NCBI GenBank assembly: GCA_964641895.1
Contig: CAZXLA010000034.1
Location: forward strand, 1 to 25,854
Length of the DNA stretch: 25,854 bases
Direction of reading: 5' to 3'
Source: UBA2421 sp964641895
GTDB lineage: Bacteria; Planctomycetota; Phycisphaerae; Tepidisphaerales; Tepidisphaeraceae
Positions 14,315 to 23,680 of the stretch are shown here, piece after piece (the stretch's first letter is position 1; each line of letters starts with the position of its first letter). The notes below the pieces were generated by a model. The model had not been told where the DNA came from, searched no databases, and saw only the letters and a list, made by a program, of their open reading frames with translations. The position numbers were made by a program, and so were the translations under genes.

Positions 14315-15535
14315 CTACACCGCACGTTGGCCGAAGAGATTGCCCGTCTTTTCGGAGCCGTTTGCCACCACGACGGAGAAGACACCGCTCGTCGGAGTTG
14401 TTCGGCTGAAACCCGTGACCTGCACAATTCGCACGTTGTAAGTGCCGGCGCCGAGGTCGTTGAACTTCCAGCTTCCATCGGTTCCACTGCGGACACTGGT
14501 TTCGTTGGAATCGAACTTGCTGTCGTTATCGCGATCGATATAAACGCGCCAGCCGGACAAGCCTGCTTCGCCGGAATCCTTGGTGCGATCGTTATCGGCA
14601 TCGTTGAAGACCGACCCGCTGATAAGCCCGCGCTGGGTTACGCCGAACACCTTGCGGTCGGCGGTTACACCCGTGGTGAGCGCGACGTTGAACGAACCGG
14701 CCGTGGGCGCGGTGCGCCTGAAGTCGGCTTTGAGCGTGAGCCGCACGCGGTAGGTGCCGGGGTTGAGTTCGCCGAAAGTGTAGTTACCGCTGGAATTGGT
14801 CTTGACCGACTTCTCGCCCGTATCAAGCCTGCCGTTGTTATTGCCGTCGATGTATGCCTGCCACCCCGAAAGGCGGCTTTCGTTCGTATCCTGCACGCCA
14901 TCGGCGTCGATGTCGTTAAAAACCCAGCCTTTGATTGTGGTTGCGGCGGGGGTTGCGGCGGTGATGTTCCTCGTAAACGGCACCGATGACGACGGCGCCA
15001 CAAGCGTAAAGAACGTGCCATTCAGCGTGCCGACGGCATCCTGCGTCATGGTGAGCCGCGCGACCGTGAACGTGGAGCCGCCGGTGTTGGAAAGATCGCC
15101 AAACGCCACGTTGACTTCGCTGGCGCTGAATATTGCCGCCCCGCTGCCTTCTTTACGCCCCAGCACCGTCGGCTGAGAAAAACCCGGCCCGCCGACCCAT
15201 GTATCAAACCGTTGCTGCGGATTCGCGCTCCAGTCACTAATCACCGGCACGTTTCCGGCGCTGTTGTAGAACGAGCCGGCGGTCAAGCTAAGCCGCAAGT
15301 CGGAAGCAAGCCAGTCATCACCGCTCGTGACGGTCAGCCGCACATCCAGCGTGCGAAGATTGTTGAGGGTAGGGTCGGCGGCCTTGGCGGCGGAATCAAT
15401 CGCAACATCAACGAAGCTAATGGTGCCTGTCAAATGCTGGCGCGACTCGCAAGCCTCGACCATCGGGGGTGCATTTCCAAGGCTCGAACGACGCTTGGTG
15501 ACCAATCCCCGAACAACAGTTTGCAGCGAACGCAT
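14315..15535 (-). CDS. Extracellular protein with two SdrD-B-like repeats
   Basis: This is a 406-residue surface or secreted protein. Its N-terminal region has the degenerate LEPR-like sequence 'MVEACESRQHLTG'. A beta-rich domain of about 170 residues follows. Then come two SdrD-B/Cna-B-like repeats, starting 'KGWVFNDIDADGVQDTNES' and 'SGSVFNDADNDRTKDSGEA', each with LSGWxxYID, a second acidic loop (GNNNGRLDTGE, DNDSKFDSNE) and a 'GTYxVR' ending. Such repeats bind calcium and form rigid stalks. There is no dockerin-like end. ATG 15535 is chosen because GAGGAG lies about 8 nt before it; the frame is open 25 codons further up without coding character. It lies downstream of the subtilase, separated by a terminator-like hairpin and a possible promoter. 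Confidence 0.82.
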   Translation of the reverse strand: MRSLQTVVRGLVTKRRSSLGNAPPMVEACESRQHLTGTISFVDVAIDSAAKAADPTLNNLRTLDVRLTVTSGDDWLASDLRLSLTAGSFYNSAGNVPVISDWSANPQQRFDTWVGGPGFSQPTVLGRKEGSGAAIFSASEVNVAFGDLSNTGGSTFTVARLTMTQDAVGTLNGTFFTLVAPSSSVPFTRNITAATPAATTIKGWVFNDIDADGVQDTNESRLSGWQAYIDGNNNGRLDTGEKSVKTNSSGNYTFGELNPGTYRVRLTLKADFRRTAPTAGSFNVALTTGVTADRKVFGVTQRGLISGSVFNDADNDRTKDSGEAGLSGWRVYIDRDNDSKFDSNETSVRSGTDGSWKFNDLGAGTYNVRIVQVTGFSRTTPTSGVFSVVVANGSEKTGNLFGQRAV

Positions 15536-15646
15536 GGAATTCTCCTCTGAACGATTATAACTTCTTTTTTCGACGAGACCTGCCACCGACAAAACCGGCA
15601 ATTCGGCCACTCACCTGCACCCGGATAGGACGCCACCCGGAATTGA

Positions 15647-15676
15647 ATATTTCGCCCGAAACAGCATCGGAGTCAA
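15647..15676 (-). promoter_or_regulatory. Possible promoter of the SdrD-B protein gene
   Basis: On the minus strand TTGACT (15676-15671), an 18-nt spacer and AAATAT (15652-15647) lie about 110 nt before the ATG. The -35 box is good and the -10 box weak. A near-perfect palindrome lies just upstream. Confidence 0.35.
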
Positions 15677-15681
15677 AAGAA

Positions 15682-15701
15682 ATTCACTGAATTCGGTGAA
15701 T
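15682..15701. promoter_or_regulatory. 20-bp palindrome upstream of a putative promoter
   Basis: ATTCACTGAATTCGGTGAAT is an inverted repeat with 18 of 20 positions symmetric, 5 bp upstream of a TTGACT -35-like box. It could be a regulator site; the regulator is unknown. Confidence 0.4.
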
Positions 15702-15718
15702 GCTTCCGAGACGACGAA

Positions 15719-15759
15719 AATCCCCCCACGCTTCCAAATACCGGCCGCACAGGGGGATT
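15719..15759 (-). terminator. Candidate terminator of the subtilase gene
   Basis: On the minus strand, aatccccc and gggggatt pair across a GC-rich loop of about 25 nt, and the right arm runs into TTTT. It lies about 30 nt after the reconstructed subtilase stop at 15791. The long loop makes it a weak call. Confidence 0.4.
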
Positions 15760-15790
15760 ATTTTGCCCCGTGACTCATGCCAAACGATGG

Positions 15791-18393
15791 TCAGACTGGT
15801 TCGGCGGCGACGCCCAGCACGTCTTCGCTCACCGCGTCGATGACCTGCGAATTTGAGANNNNNNNNNNNNNNNNNNNNNNNNNNNNNNNNNNNNNNNNNN
15901 NNNNNNNNNNNNNNNNNNNNNNNNNNNNNNNNNNNNNNNNNNNNNNNNNNNNNNNNNNGCGGCGACGCCCAGCACGTCTTCGCTCACCGCGTCGATGACC
16001 TGCGAATTTGAGAACACCCCGCCGGACGGGCCGGCCGCGGCCCGAGGCAGGTCTGCTGCGGGAATTACCCGGCCGAAGTTGCTCGCAAGGATGGTGAAAT
16101 CGTCGAGGTTAACGCTGCCGTCATAGGAGAAATCGCCTTGCGAGAAGGTGCGCGGCGAAGCCCCGAAGTTGGATGCGAGGCGCGTGAAATCATTTAAGTC
16201 GACGTCGCGGTCGTTGTCGGAGTCGCCGCCCAGGAAGTAAAAGACGTACTGATACGGGACAGCCATCGTGTTGCCCGCGGCGTCGCTGGCCTGGATCGAC
16301 ACTGCGTACTTCCCGCTGGTTACCCGACCGTCAGCCAGACCGGGGAAAAGCAACGCCACCAGGTTCCCCGTCGGGTTGTAAGTGAACGACATGTCGCCGC
16401 TCGGCACGACCGTACTGGTGGTGACGTTGGTAACGGTGGCGTTCGCCAAAGTGAATTGCGTGATTAGGTCTTCGGTAAAGTTAAACGTGGTTCGGTGCGG
16501 CGAGGTGCTGACCGAAAACGCGCCGCTGCCGGCGCCGGGAACCACGGTATCGATGGTGATGCTCAGGGGCTGGCCGGCGGCGCTGGTGCCGGTGGCGTTG
16601 GTTGCTGTTGCCGTGATGACCTTCAAGCCATTCGTCGCGAAGGGGGTCGTGGTAATGGCCCAGCTACCATCTCCACCGGCAACGACGGAGCCGACTTCGA
16701 CATTGTCGGCAAACAATCTTACCGTGACGTTGGCGCCGGCGGTGCCGGAGAAGGTCGGCGTGGTGTCATTAGTTACATTGTCGACGGTCGAAAACCCCGT
16801 ATCCGATCCGACGGCCAGATCCGGCGCGCTCGGCGATGAAGGGAAGCCCACGACCGAAGCAACCGCTGCCGCCGCATTCACGCGCCCGCCGGTCACGGTG
16901 ATGCCTGCTAACGATGCCAGCGGATCGACCGTCGTGAACAGGGCCGTCTTCATTTGTGCAATAGTAAGGCCGGGTGAAAGGCTCAACATCAGCGCCGCCA
17001 CACCGGCAACGTGCGGCGAAGCCATCGACGTGCCGGTGAAGAACTGATACCCGCCGCCGGTCGTGCTGAGAATGTTGGTTCCCGGCGCGCCCAAGTCGAC
17101 CGAAGCGGCGCCGAAGTTGCTGCCGCCATTGCGAGCGCCGGTTGACGTCAGGTTGGCCACCGAAACCACGTTGGGAATGGCATAATTGGAAGGATAGTGC
17201 GGGGTCGAATCATTGTTCGTGCCGTCGTTGCCGGCGGCTGCCACGAAGAGAATGTCGTTGTTCGAATTGCCTTGAATCGCAGTTTGCAGCGTCCCGCTCA
17301 CGCCCCCGCCGCCCCAACTATTGTTCGTGACACGGACCGCATTGCCTCGATTTTTCATCAGCACGGAGTAGTTCAGCGCGGCCGTGGCTGCAGAAGTGCT
17401 GATGGAATTATCGCCTGCCGTCAGCCCGCCGGTCTTGAGCGGCAGTATTCGAACCTTCCAGTTCACCCCGACGACGCCCAGCGAGTTGTTCCCGACCGCC
17501 CCCACCGTGCCGGCGACGTGGCTTCCGTGGCCGGTTACGTCATTCGGATCGTTGTTATTTGAAAGGAAGTTCCAGCCCACCAGGTCATCGGCGAAGCCGT
17601 TGAGGTCGGTGTCGGACGCATCGGCCCATCCGCCGGTGCCGTTGTCCACGCCGGCCGTCCGGTTCAAGGTGGCGCGTACGTCAACGCCGCTAATTCGGCC
17701 ATCGCCGTTCTGATCCTGAATCTTGCCCACGCCTTGATTGGCGGCATTGTTTAAGTCGCGAAACGTGATCAATCCGTCGGCGTCGATATCGGTGAGATTC
17801 GCTAATCGCGTGCCAGGAATTTCGGCCTGGTTGAGGAAGATGTTCTGGGCAAGGTCAACATGGTTGTAATCAACCCCCGAATCAATGATTCCCACAACCT
17901 GGGTTGTTGAACCCGTGGTGAGATTCCAAGCTTCGGGCGCGTCGATGTCCTGATCGTTTCCCTGATTTAGCCCGTTGAGCGATGAGAAACTCGGATCGTT
18001 CGGCGTGGCATCGCTGTGGTGAACCCAATCCGGCTCGGCACTCATAAATCCGGGCACGTTTTTCAGCGCTGCGTATTGCTCTTTCACCGTCGACGTCGAG
18101 GGAACCCGAACGCTGAACAATCCGTCGGCAACCAGATACATGCGCACGAACGCGTTTGGATCTTCGGCGATTAGCAAACGGCGCGCTTTCTTCAACTGGC
18201 TTCCCGCAGTGCCGTCGTAACCGCCGAGTTGAACGATCCATTGACCGGAAATGGCCGAGGCGTTTTGCCCTTCGAAGCTGACTTGCTCCGTTTTAAATTC
18301 AGCCACCACCGCATTGGCGGCGGCGGTGAGGAGGTTGCGGGTTTCAAGTGATTCAACGATAGCTGATTTAGAAGTAACTTTGCGCACCGACAT
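15791..18393 (-). CDS. Subtilisin-like serine protease (S8) with internal EF-hand loops and dockerin-like C-terminus; interrupted by an assembly gap
   Basis: The N-terminus MSVRKVTSKSAIVESLETRN ends in a LEPR-XLL-like box (VESLETRNLLTAA). A propeptide-like region (about 45-125) follows. The catalytic domain has Asp171 (GIIDSGVDYNHVD), His289 (TGHGSHVAGTVGAVGNN), Asn389 (AAAGND) and Ser456 (FTGTSMASPHVAGV). Between Asp and His there are two canonical EF-hand loops, DIDADGLITFRD (202-213) and DQNGDGRISGVD (227-238). After the protease come two Ig-like domains, a dockerin-like pair (GDSDNDRDVDLNDFTRLASNFG; GDFSYDGSVNLDDFTILASNFG) and the tail 'VFSNSQVIDAVSEDVLG'. The 100-N gap has identical 55-nt flanks. 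Joining them gives ...DVLGVAAEPV and a stop at 15791, an 815-residue protein. Read straight through the N's, the frame is lost and ends wrongly at 15829. GGAGG precedes ATG 18393 by 7 nt. Confidence 0.92.
15804..15858. repeat. Left copy of the 55-bp duplication flanking the gap
   Basis: These 55 bases are identical to 15959-16013 on the other side of the N-run. Both encode the same stretch of the subtilase C-terminus, so this is almost certainly the overlap of two contigs and not a biological repeat. Confidence 0.9.
15859..15958. other. Assembly gap of exactly 100 N
   Basis: A run of 100 N is the conventional placeholder for a gap of unknown size. The identical flanks indicate that the true sequence is probably continuous. 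Confidence 0.98.
15959..16013. repeat. Right copy of the 55-bp duplication flanking the gap
   Basis: Identical to 15804-15858. Deleting the N-run and one copy (155 bp in total) restores a continuous reading frame for the subtilase with a normal stop codon. Confidence 0.9.
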
Positions 18394-18593
18394 TCACGCC
18401 TCCAGGTACCCCGAGTTCTGTGAACAATACAGCAGTTCCACCGCCGAGGTTCGACCAATGTTGTAGTTTATTCCGCAATCGACGACGCGACAACCAAAAT
18501 CCGGCGGCGCAATCCGCCCCGGCGAGCGACCCTGAGTAGCGGCTCCATGCGCCGGAATAGACCGCCCAGTTTACCTGAGCTTACCTCAAAACC

Positions 18594-21002
18594 TTAGATG
18601 CCCAATTCGGACGCCAGTGACACAATTCGGGTCGTCGAGAACAGGCCGGCCGAAGCAGTCATTCCCAAGCCATTGACCAGCCCCATGCCCAACCCCGCCG
18701 ACGGCCGCGCGAGCGGCAGGGTGGTCCCGAACTGCGCCGCCAACACGGTGAAATCGTCAAGGTCTACGGTGCCGTTGTAATCGAAGTCGCCCTGCGCAAA
18801 CGTGCCGGCCAGGCCGAAGCTGGCCGCCAACGCGGTGAAGTCATCGAGATTGACCGACGCGTCATGGTTCGCGTCGGCGCTGAGGACAAAGAAATCGACC
18901 ACAGTTGGCTCTGCCAGCGGAGCGCCGGCAGCATGGGTGACGCCCGACGGCGCCAGCGTAGCGCGATACCGACCATCGGCCAGCAACGATTCGAAGTTAA
19001 ACCGCACGCGGTTCAGCACGTCGTCGTACGAGAATGACGCCACCGCTACCGATTGGCTGGTCAGGGTGTTGATGACCAGCAGATCATCCAACCCCAAAGA
19101 GGCGCGGACGTTGAGAGAAAAATCAAACGAAAGCGACTGCGCCGTTTCGAAGGCAAACGCCGAAGCCAAAACCACCGGCGGAATATCGGCTAGGGTGACG
19201 GTCTGCGTGCCACCCGACCCCAGCACATACGCGCTGCTCGCTTGGGCAGTGATGGTGACGGTTTCAGACGATTCGATCAGCGCGTCGGCAATCGGTCGGA
19301 CTTGTAGGTTCGACCCCGAGGTATCGGTGCTGATGGCGACCTGATTCGTGCCAACGGGCAGGAGTACGTCGTCAAGGTACAGATTGTAATCCACGCCGCG
19401 CGTTGCGGTGCCGCCGAGGGTAAATAGCACATTGACCGGCTGTGCGTCCGGGCCGTTGCGGGCGACCCGAATGATGCCCGACTCAAGGCCGACTTCGCCG
19501 GCGGAGGCGTCTGGCGTGCTGGGCGTAACGGTCGGCAGAACGAACGTGCGCAGCGCGTAATTGTTGCTCATTCCGCTACCGCTGGCACCGGAAATCAAGC
19601 CCCCGCGAGCGAGCACATAATAATTCTGCCCGGCGGTAAAGTTGACAGGCGTGGTTTCGAGCAATTGCGAGCCGGATGAAACCGGGTCGCTTGTGGACTG
19701 CTCCAGCAGGTTTTCATTGGAATCATAAACGTACAAATCCATGTTGCCGTTGGTGAAGGCCAACTGGACGTTGTACAGGCCGCTGGAAGTCGCAGTGAAC
19801 TTAAAGTAATCAAAATCGACGCCTGCGTGTGCGGTCAGGCCTGCTTCAGTTGTCACGCCGAGCTCACCGAGGTTGGTGGCGGTTGCGAAGGTGTTGTTCG
19901 GGCCACCGTTGGCGGTTTGGTCGAAGCGGTCGAGCGGGATGCCGCCGGTCGGTGGGTTTACGTTCAGGTTGAACGACACGTACATCGTGTTGTTGGTTTC
20001 GTCGGATTCTTCGACGGCGTCTCGCGCGTCGGCGGTCACGGCAATAAAGTAATTGCCGTTTGGTACGCCGGTGACGTCAATCCATTGACCGTCATAGTCG
20101 CTGCCGTAAACATCGGCGCGGCCGACGCTCACGCCCTGCTGAAAGCCACAGCCGGGGCTCGGCTGGCCGCTGGCGTTGTAGCCCGGAAGCGACGTGCTGG
20201 GCTGGCCACCGGGCAACGTAAACGTGCTGACATTGATCAGACAGAAGCCGACTTTTTCGCCGACGGCCTCGGTGCCGTCGTTTCGGAAAATTTGCGCGCC
20301 GGGCTGGCCGCCGACGTTCTGCACCAATCGGTAATCGGCGTAGCCTTCCATGTGAAAGTGGCTGTGGGCCGGGTGGTAAATGAACCGCCCGCCGGGGGCG
20401 TATCGGCTGAAGGAGTAGGCGCTGCCGTTATAAGAGTAAATTCGCTGCAGCACGTTCTGCGTGCCGTCGGGGTTAATCCAACTACTGATGCCGCTGCCGA
20501 CAGGCGGCGTACCGGTGCTTTGCGAAAAAAGCGACGCCGGGCCTGCGCCCTGATTGCCAATGGCGTTGGCAAACTTCACCAGCACCCGACCGGGGTTCTC
20601 AGTCGTGTCGATGAACGGACTGAATGACCCGCTGGCCCAGTTGCGCAGTGGGACGAAATCGGGCAAAGCGTCAACCAGCATGCTCGGCTCGGCGACGTCG
20701 GGATTGAACCCGACATGCTCCGCCGCCGGGCGATCGTCTTCAACAAAGTGCGGATCGTAAAGCCACTCGTCCGGATTGTTGCTGTTGGTGGGGTTGAAGG
20801 TCGAAGCGTCCCACAAATCGCGGCCGGCGAGTTGCGGGAATGCCCTCAGCACTTGTGCGGCGCTGAGATGGTCGGCGGCGGCGGCAGCTTCGTCGGCTGG
20901 CAAAGCGTGATCAATGGCGGCATGAAACAGCCGGCGCGATTCGAGGATTTCAACAGAACCGACCGACGCGCGAACGAGGCGTGACATCGAAGACGGTGAC
21001 AT
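18594..21002 (-). CDS. Lysyl-oxidase-like extracellular protein 1 (LOX, PPC, Calx-beta, Ig-like, dockerin-like)
   Basis: This is an 802-residue protein. The N-terminal box is VEILESRRLFHAA, with no hydrophobic signal. Residues about 115-345 resemble lysyl oxidase: the copper motif HPAHSHFHMEGY (His210, 213, 215, 217), 'GEKVGFCLIN' (Lys250) and 'RADVYGSDYDGQWIDVTGVP' (Tyr299), then 'EESDETNN'. Lys250 and Tyr299 align with the residues that form the lysine-tyrosylquinone cofactor in animal LOX, so it may oxidise lysine side chains to aldehydes and cross-link proteins outside the cell. Next come a PPC-like beta domain (about 360-480), a Calx-beta-like domain (GGTATRGVDYNLY...), the shared Ig/SbsA-like domain, a dockerin-like pair (ADANHDASVNLDDFTALAASFG; GDFDYNGTVDLDDFTVLAAQFG) and the tail 'LFSTTRIVSLASELGI'. 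ATG 21002 follows GGAG by 10 nt; the longer open frame to 21131 is unlikely. Confidence 0.88.
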   Translation of the reverse strand: MSPSSMSRLVRASVGSVEILESRRLFHAAIDHALPADEAAAAADHLSAAQVLRAFPQLAGRDLWDASTFNPTNSNNPDEWLYDPHFVEDDRPAAEHVGFNPDVAEPSMLVDALPDFVPLRNWASGSFSPFIDTTENPGRVLVKFANAIGNQGAGPASLFSQSTGTPPVGSGISSWINPDGTQNVLQRIYSYNGSAYSFSRYAPGGRFIYHPAHSHFHMEGYADYRLVQNVGGQPGAQIFRNDGTEAVGEKVGFCLINVSTFTLPGGQPSTSLPGYNASGQPSPGCGFQQGVSVGRADVYGSDYDGQWIDVTGVPNGNYFIAVTADARDAVEESDETNNTMYVSFNLNVNPPTGGIPLDRFDQTANGGPNNTFATATNLGELGVTTEAGLTAHAGVDFDYFKFTATSSGLYNVQLAFTNGNMDLYVYDSNENLLEQSTSDPVSSGSQLLETTPVNFTAGQNYYVLARGGLISGASGSGMSNNYALRTFVLPTVTPSTPDASAGEVGLESGIIRVARNGPDAQPVNVLFTLGGTATRGVDYNLYLDDVLLPVGTNQVAISTDTSGSNLQVRPIADALIESSETVTITAQASSAYVLGSGGTQTVTLADIPPVVLASAFAFETAQSLSFDFSLNVRASLGLDDLLVINTLTSQSVAVASFSYDDVLNRVRFNFESLLADGRYRATLAPSGVTHAAGAPLAEPTVVDFFVLSADANHDASVNLDDFTALAASFGLAGTFAQGDFDYNGTVDLDDFTVLAAQFGTTLPLARPSAGLGMGLVNGLGMTASAGLFSTTRIVSLASELGI

Positions 21003-21141
21003 CGTGTGACTTCTCCAAAACGCCCGCCGGGTCTCGGCGGCTGACCAATGAGACGATTTTGCTAAGTTCATTCGGCAAAACCAGCCCCGCCGACTCGCGC
21101 CGACAGGGTATGAATGTGCGCAGACAACCAATTTGCAGACA

Positions 21142-23619
21142 TTAAGCCGGAAGGCCGCCTACGCTGCGTTCTTCCAGTTCATTAAAAATTCGACCGATCG
21201 GTACAGTCGAACCAAACAGCGCGCTGCGCGGCGGCAGCGCTGTCGCCACAAGTGCTGCCGGTTCGTCGGACGTCGGCCGCGCACTCACCAATCGCGCCAC
21301 CGGCAAAAATGCCCCGAACTGTGCAGCGAGAATGGTGAAGTCGTCGAGATTAACCGCGCCGGTGTAGTTGAAGTCGCCCGAGCTGAACGTGCCCGGCCCG
21401 CCGAAGTTCGCTGCCAACGCGGTGAAGTCGTCGAGGTTGACCGAGCGATCGCGGGTTGCGTCGCCGGCCAGCACGAAGAAGCTGACGACCGAATCAGCCG
21501 GCAAAGCCGCGCCCTGGGCGTGCGTCACGCCCGCCGCCGCAAGCGTGGCGGTGTAATTCGCGTCGGGCAGGATCGAACCGAACGAGAAAGTGCCACGGTT
21601 GGTGGCCGGAACGTAGCTCACACTGCCCAGCGTCACCGGATCGCCACCGACGGGGCGTACGACCAAGTCAGCCAGGCTCAGGCTGGCCGAAACATCGAGC
21701 GAGAAATCGAACTGCACGCCCTGCGGGCCGGTGTCGAACTTAAATTCGCTGGCGACGACCTGCGGGGGAATATCGGCGATGTTTACGGTGCCGTTGGCCC
21801 CGCCGCCCCCCACATACGCCGCGCCGGTGTTCACCGCGATCGTGACGGTTTCGGTGGCTTCAACCAGCGCATCGCCCAGCGGACGAATCTGCAACTGCGC
21901 CACTGACGCTTCGTTGCCGATACCAATGGTGTTGCCGGTGATCAATACGTCGTCGTGATAAATTTCATAGTCCACGCCGCGCGTCGCGGTTCCGCCGACG
22001 GTGATGCCGATATTCAACCCGCTGGAGGTCGGCCCGTTACGGGCGAGATCAATCCGCCCGATGGCAAGCCCCGCTTCGGCGGCAGAACTGTCTGCGGTGG
22101 CGGCGCTGACGGTGGGCAGAATGTTGACCTTAAACGCAAAGTTGCCGCTGATGGCACTGGTTTGGGGATTAAGGTCGCTCCCGAACCCGGTTGCCTTGGC
22201 GTAATAGGTCGCTCCGGCAACGGGGGTGAAATTGATGGTCTCGGTGACCGGATTGGCGCCGGTCCCCGTCGCCGCCGACGAGGATGAACCGAGGAGCGTG
22301 AAATTGCTATCGTAAAGTGCCAGGTTCACATCACGGTCGGCGATCAGCAACTGCACGTTGCCCGGCGCAGCACTGGCGGCGACGAACTTGAAATAGTCCG
22401 ACTCGCCGGAAATGTGAATGCTTAGCGTGGGCCGATTTTCAACACCCAGCACGCCCAAATCAGTTGCTTCGGCAAAACTGTTATTGGGTTCGTATTGATC
22501 CGGCAGGATCGTGCCGCCGGTGTTGGCGGTGGTGTTGAGTGTGTAGGGCACCAGAACGGTGTTGTTGGCTTCGTCGCTTTCCTGAATGACGTTTTGCGCG
22601 TCCAGCGTCACTTCGAGGAAGTAGCTGCCGTTGGGTACGCCGGTGACGTCAACCCATTGGCCGTCGTAGATGGAGCTGTAGACGTCGGAATGCCCGACGT
22701 GAATGCCCTGCAGGAACCCGCAAGTGGTCTGAGGCTGACCGTTGGTGGAAGCCGTACTTTGCGAGCCAACCGGGTCGTAGCCCGAAAGCGTCGTGGACGA
22801 CTGCCCGTTGGTCATCGTAAAGCTGGCGCCGATATTCACCAGGCAAAATCCAACTTTATCGCCGACGGCGGGCGCGCCGTCAAAGCCCGATCGGACTGCA
22901 ACCGGCCCAGGCTGTCCGCCGACGTTGGTCAGCAGGCGGTAGCTGGCATAGCCCTCGAGATGGAAGTGGTTGTGAGCCGAGTGAAACACCATCCGCCCCG
23001 CCTGGCGGTAGCCGGAGAATGTAAAGTTCGTGCCGTTGTATTCGTACAACTCCTGAAGCACGTTTTGCGTTCCGTCTGGGTTGCTCCACGACGTAAGCCC
23101 CGAACCCGCCGGCGGAGTGCCGGTGCGATTGCTACGCAGAATCGCCGGGCCGATGCCCTGGTTGCCGATGGTGGTGGTGAACCGCATCAGGTTGTGGCCG
23201 GGGATTTCTGTTTTATCGATGCTGGGAACCAACGCGCCGCCGGTGGTGAGCGGAACAAGATCGGGCAGGCGGACGACTTCGGGCCCGCCCGAATTGGCGG
23301 GCGTTTCCGGCGCAATGGCCACCGGGCGATCGTCTTCGATGGTGTGCGGGTCGTAAAGCCAATCTTCGATATTGGTGCTGTTGGTGGGGTTAAAGACTGA
23401 GGGATTCCAGACATTCACGCTGGCGAATTGCGGGTTTTCGCGCACGAATTCGCTAAGCGGCATGTGCTCGGCGGGGGCGGTGCCGGCATCGTCGGTGTGT
23501 GCCGCGTGCTCGTGACCGGCGTGCAGGAACCGGCGCACTTCCAGCGGCTCGACCGCATTAGACGCCTGGGCCAGAATTTTTGCGCGCAACGATTCGATCG
23601 ATTTCGACGAGGATGACAT
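21142..23619 (-). CDS. Lysyl-oxidase-like extracellular protein 2, tandem paralogue
   Basis: This 825-residue protein has the same domain order as its neighbour and clear similarity along its whole length. The N-terminal box is VEPLEVRRFLHAG, followed by a His-rich segment (HEHAAHTDD). The LOX-like domain has FHSAHNHFHLEGY (His213, 216, 218, 220), 'GDKVGFCLVN' (Lys255) and 'HSDVYSSIYDGQWVDVTGVP' (Tyr314). PPC-like (from 'YEPNNSFAEATDLG'), Calx-beta-like (GGTATRGVDYEIY) and Ig-like domains follow. The dockerin-like pair is GDATRDRSVNLDDFTALAANFG and GDFNYTGAVNLDDFTILAAQFG. The tail is longer and contains 'LFGSTVPIGRIFNELEE'. ATG 23619 is preceded by GGGAG (10 nt); an upstream open frame of 23 codons lacks coding character. 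The pair probably arose by tandem duplication and has since diverged. Confidence 0.88.
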   Translation of the reverse strand: MSSSSKSIESLRAKILAQASNAVEPLEVRRFLHAGHEHAAHTDDAGTAPAEHMPLSEFVRENPQFASVNVWNPSVFNPTNSTNIEDWLYDPHTIEDDRPVAIAPETPANSGGPEVVRLPDLVPLTTGGALVPSIDKTEIPGHNLMRFTTTIGNQGIGPAILRSNRTGTPPAGSGLTSWSNPDGTQNVLQELYEYNGTNFTFSGYRQAGRMVFHSAHNHFHLEGYASYRLLTNVGGQPGPVAVRSGFDGAPAVGDKVGFCLVNIGASFTMTNGQSSTTLSGYDPVGSQSTASTNGQPQTTCGFLQGIHVGHSDVYSSIYDGQWVDVTGVPNGSYFLEVTLDAQNVIQESDEANNTVLVPYTLNTTANTGGTILPDQYEPNNSFAEATDLGVLGVENRPTLSIHISGESDYFKFVAASAAPGNVQLLIADRDVNLALYDSNFTLLGSSSSAATGTGANPVTETINFTPVAGATYYAKATGFGSDLNPQTSAISGNFAFKVNILPTVSAATADSSAAEAGLAIGRIDLARNGPTSSGLNIGITVGGTATRGVDYEIYHDDVLITGNTIGIGNEASVAQLQIRPLGDALVEATETVTIAVNTGAAYVGGGGANGTVNIADIPPQVVASEFKFDTGPQGVQFDFSLDVSASLSLADLVVRPVGGDPVTLGSVSYVPATNRGTFSFGSILPDANYTATLAAAGVTHAQGAALPADSVVSFFVLAGDATRDRSVNLDDFTALAANFGGPGTFSSGDFNYTGAVNLDDFTILAAQFGAFLPVARLVSARPTSDEPAALVATALPPRSALFGSTVPIGRIFNELEERSVGGLPA

Positions 23620-23680
23620 GGAAAGGATTCTCCCAAAACTAAAACGAGCCGACGTGGCACAGCCAAATAGACGACGTGTC

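Noticed and set aside
15829..15858. Subtilase C-terminus 'SQIRRSSTR' left of the gap
   Set aside because: It results from reading through the 100 N's in a shifted frame. Collapsing the duplicated flanks gives a different, in-frame end at 15791.
19300..19320. tRNA-like string aggttcgacccc
   Set aside because: It lies inside the Calx-beta-like coding region of LOX-like gene 1 and has no acceptor or anticodon stems around it. No tRNA or rRNA was recognised anywhere in the window.
22495..23400. Plus-strand frame of 301 codons opposite LOX-like gene 2
   Set aside because: Antisense shadow; the minus-strand lysyl-oxidase motifs are unambiguous.
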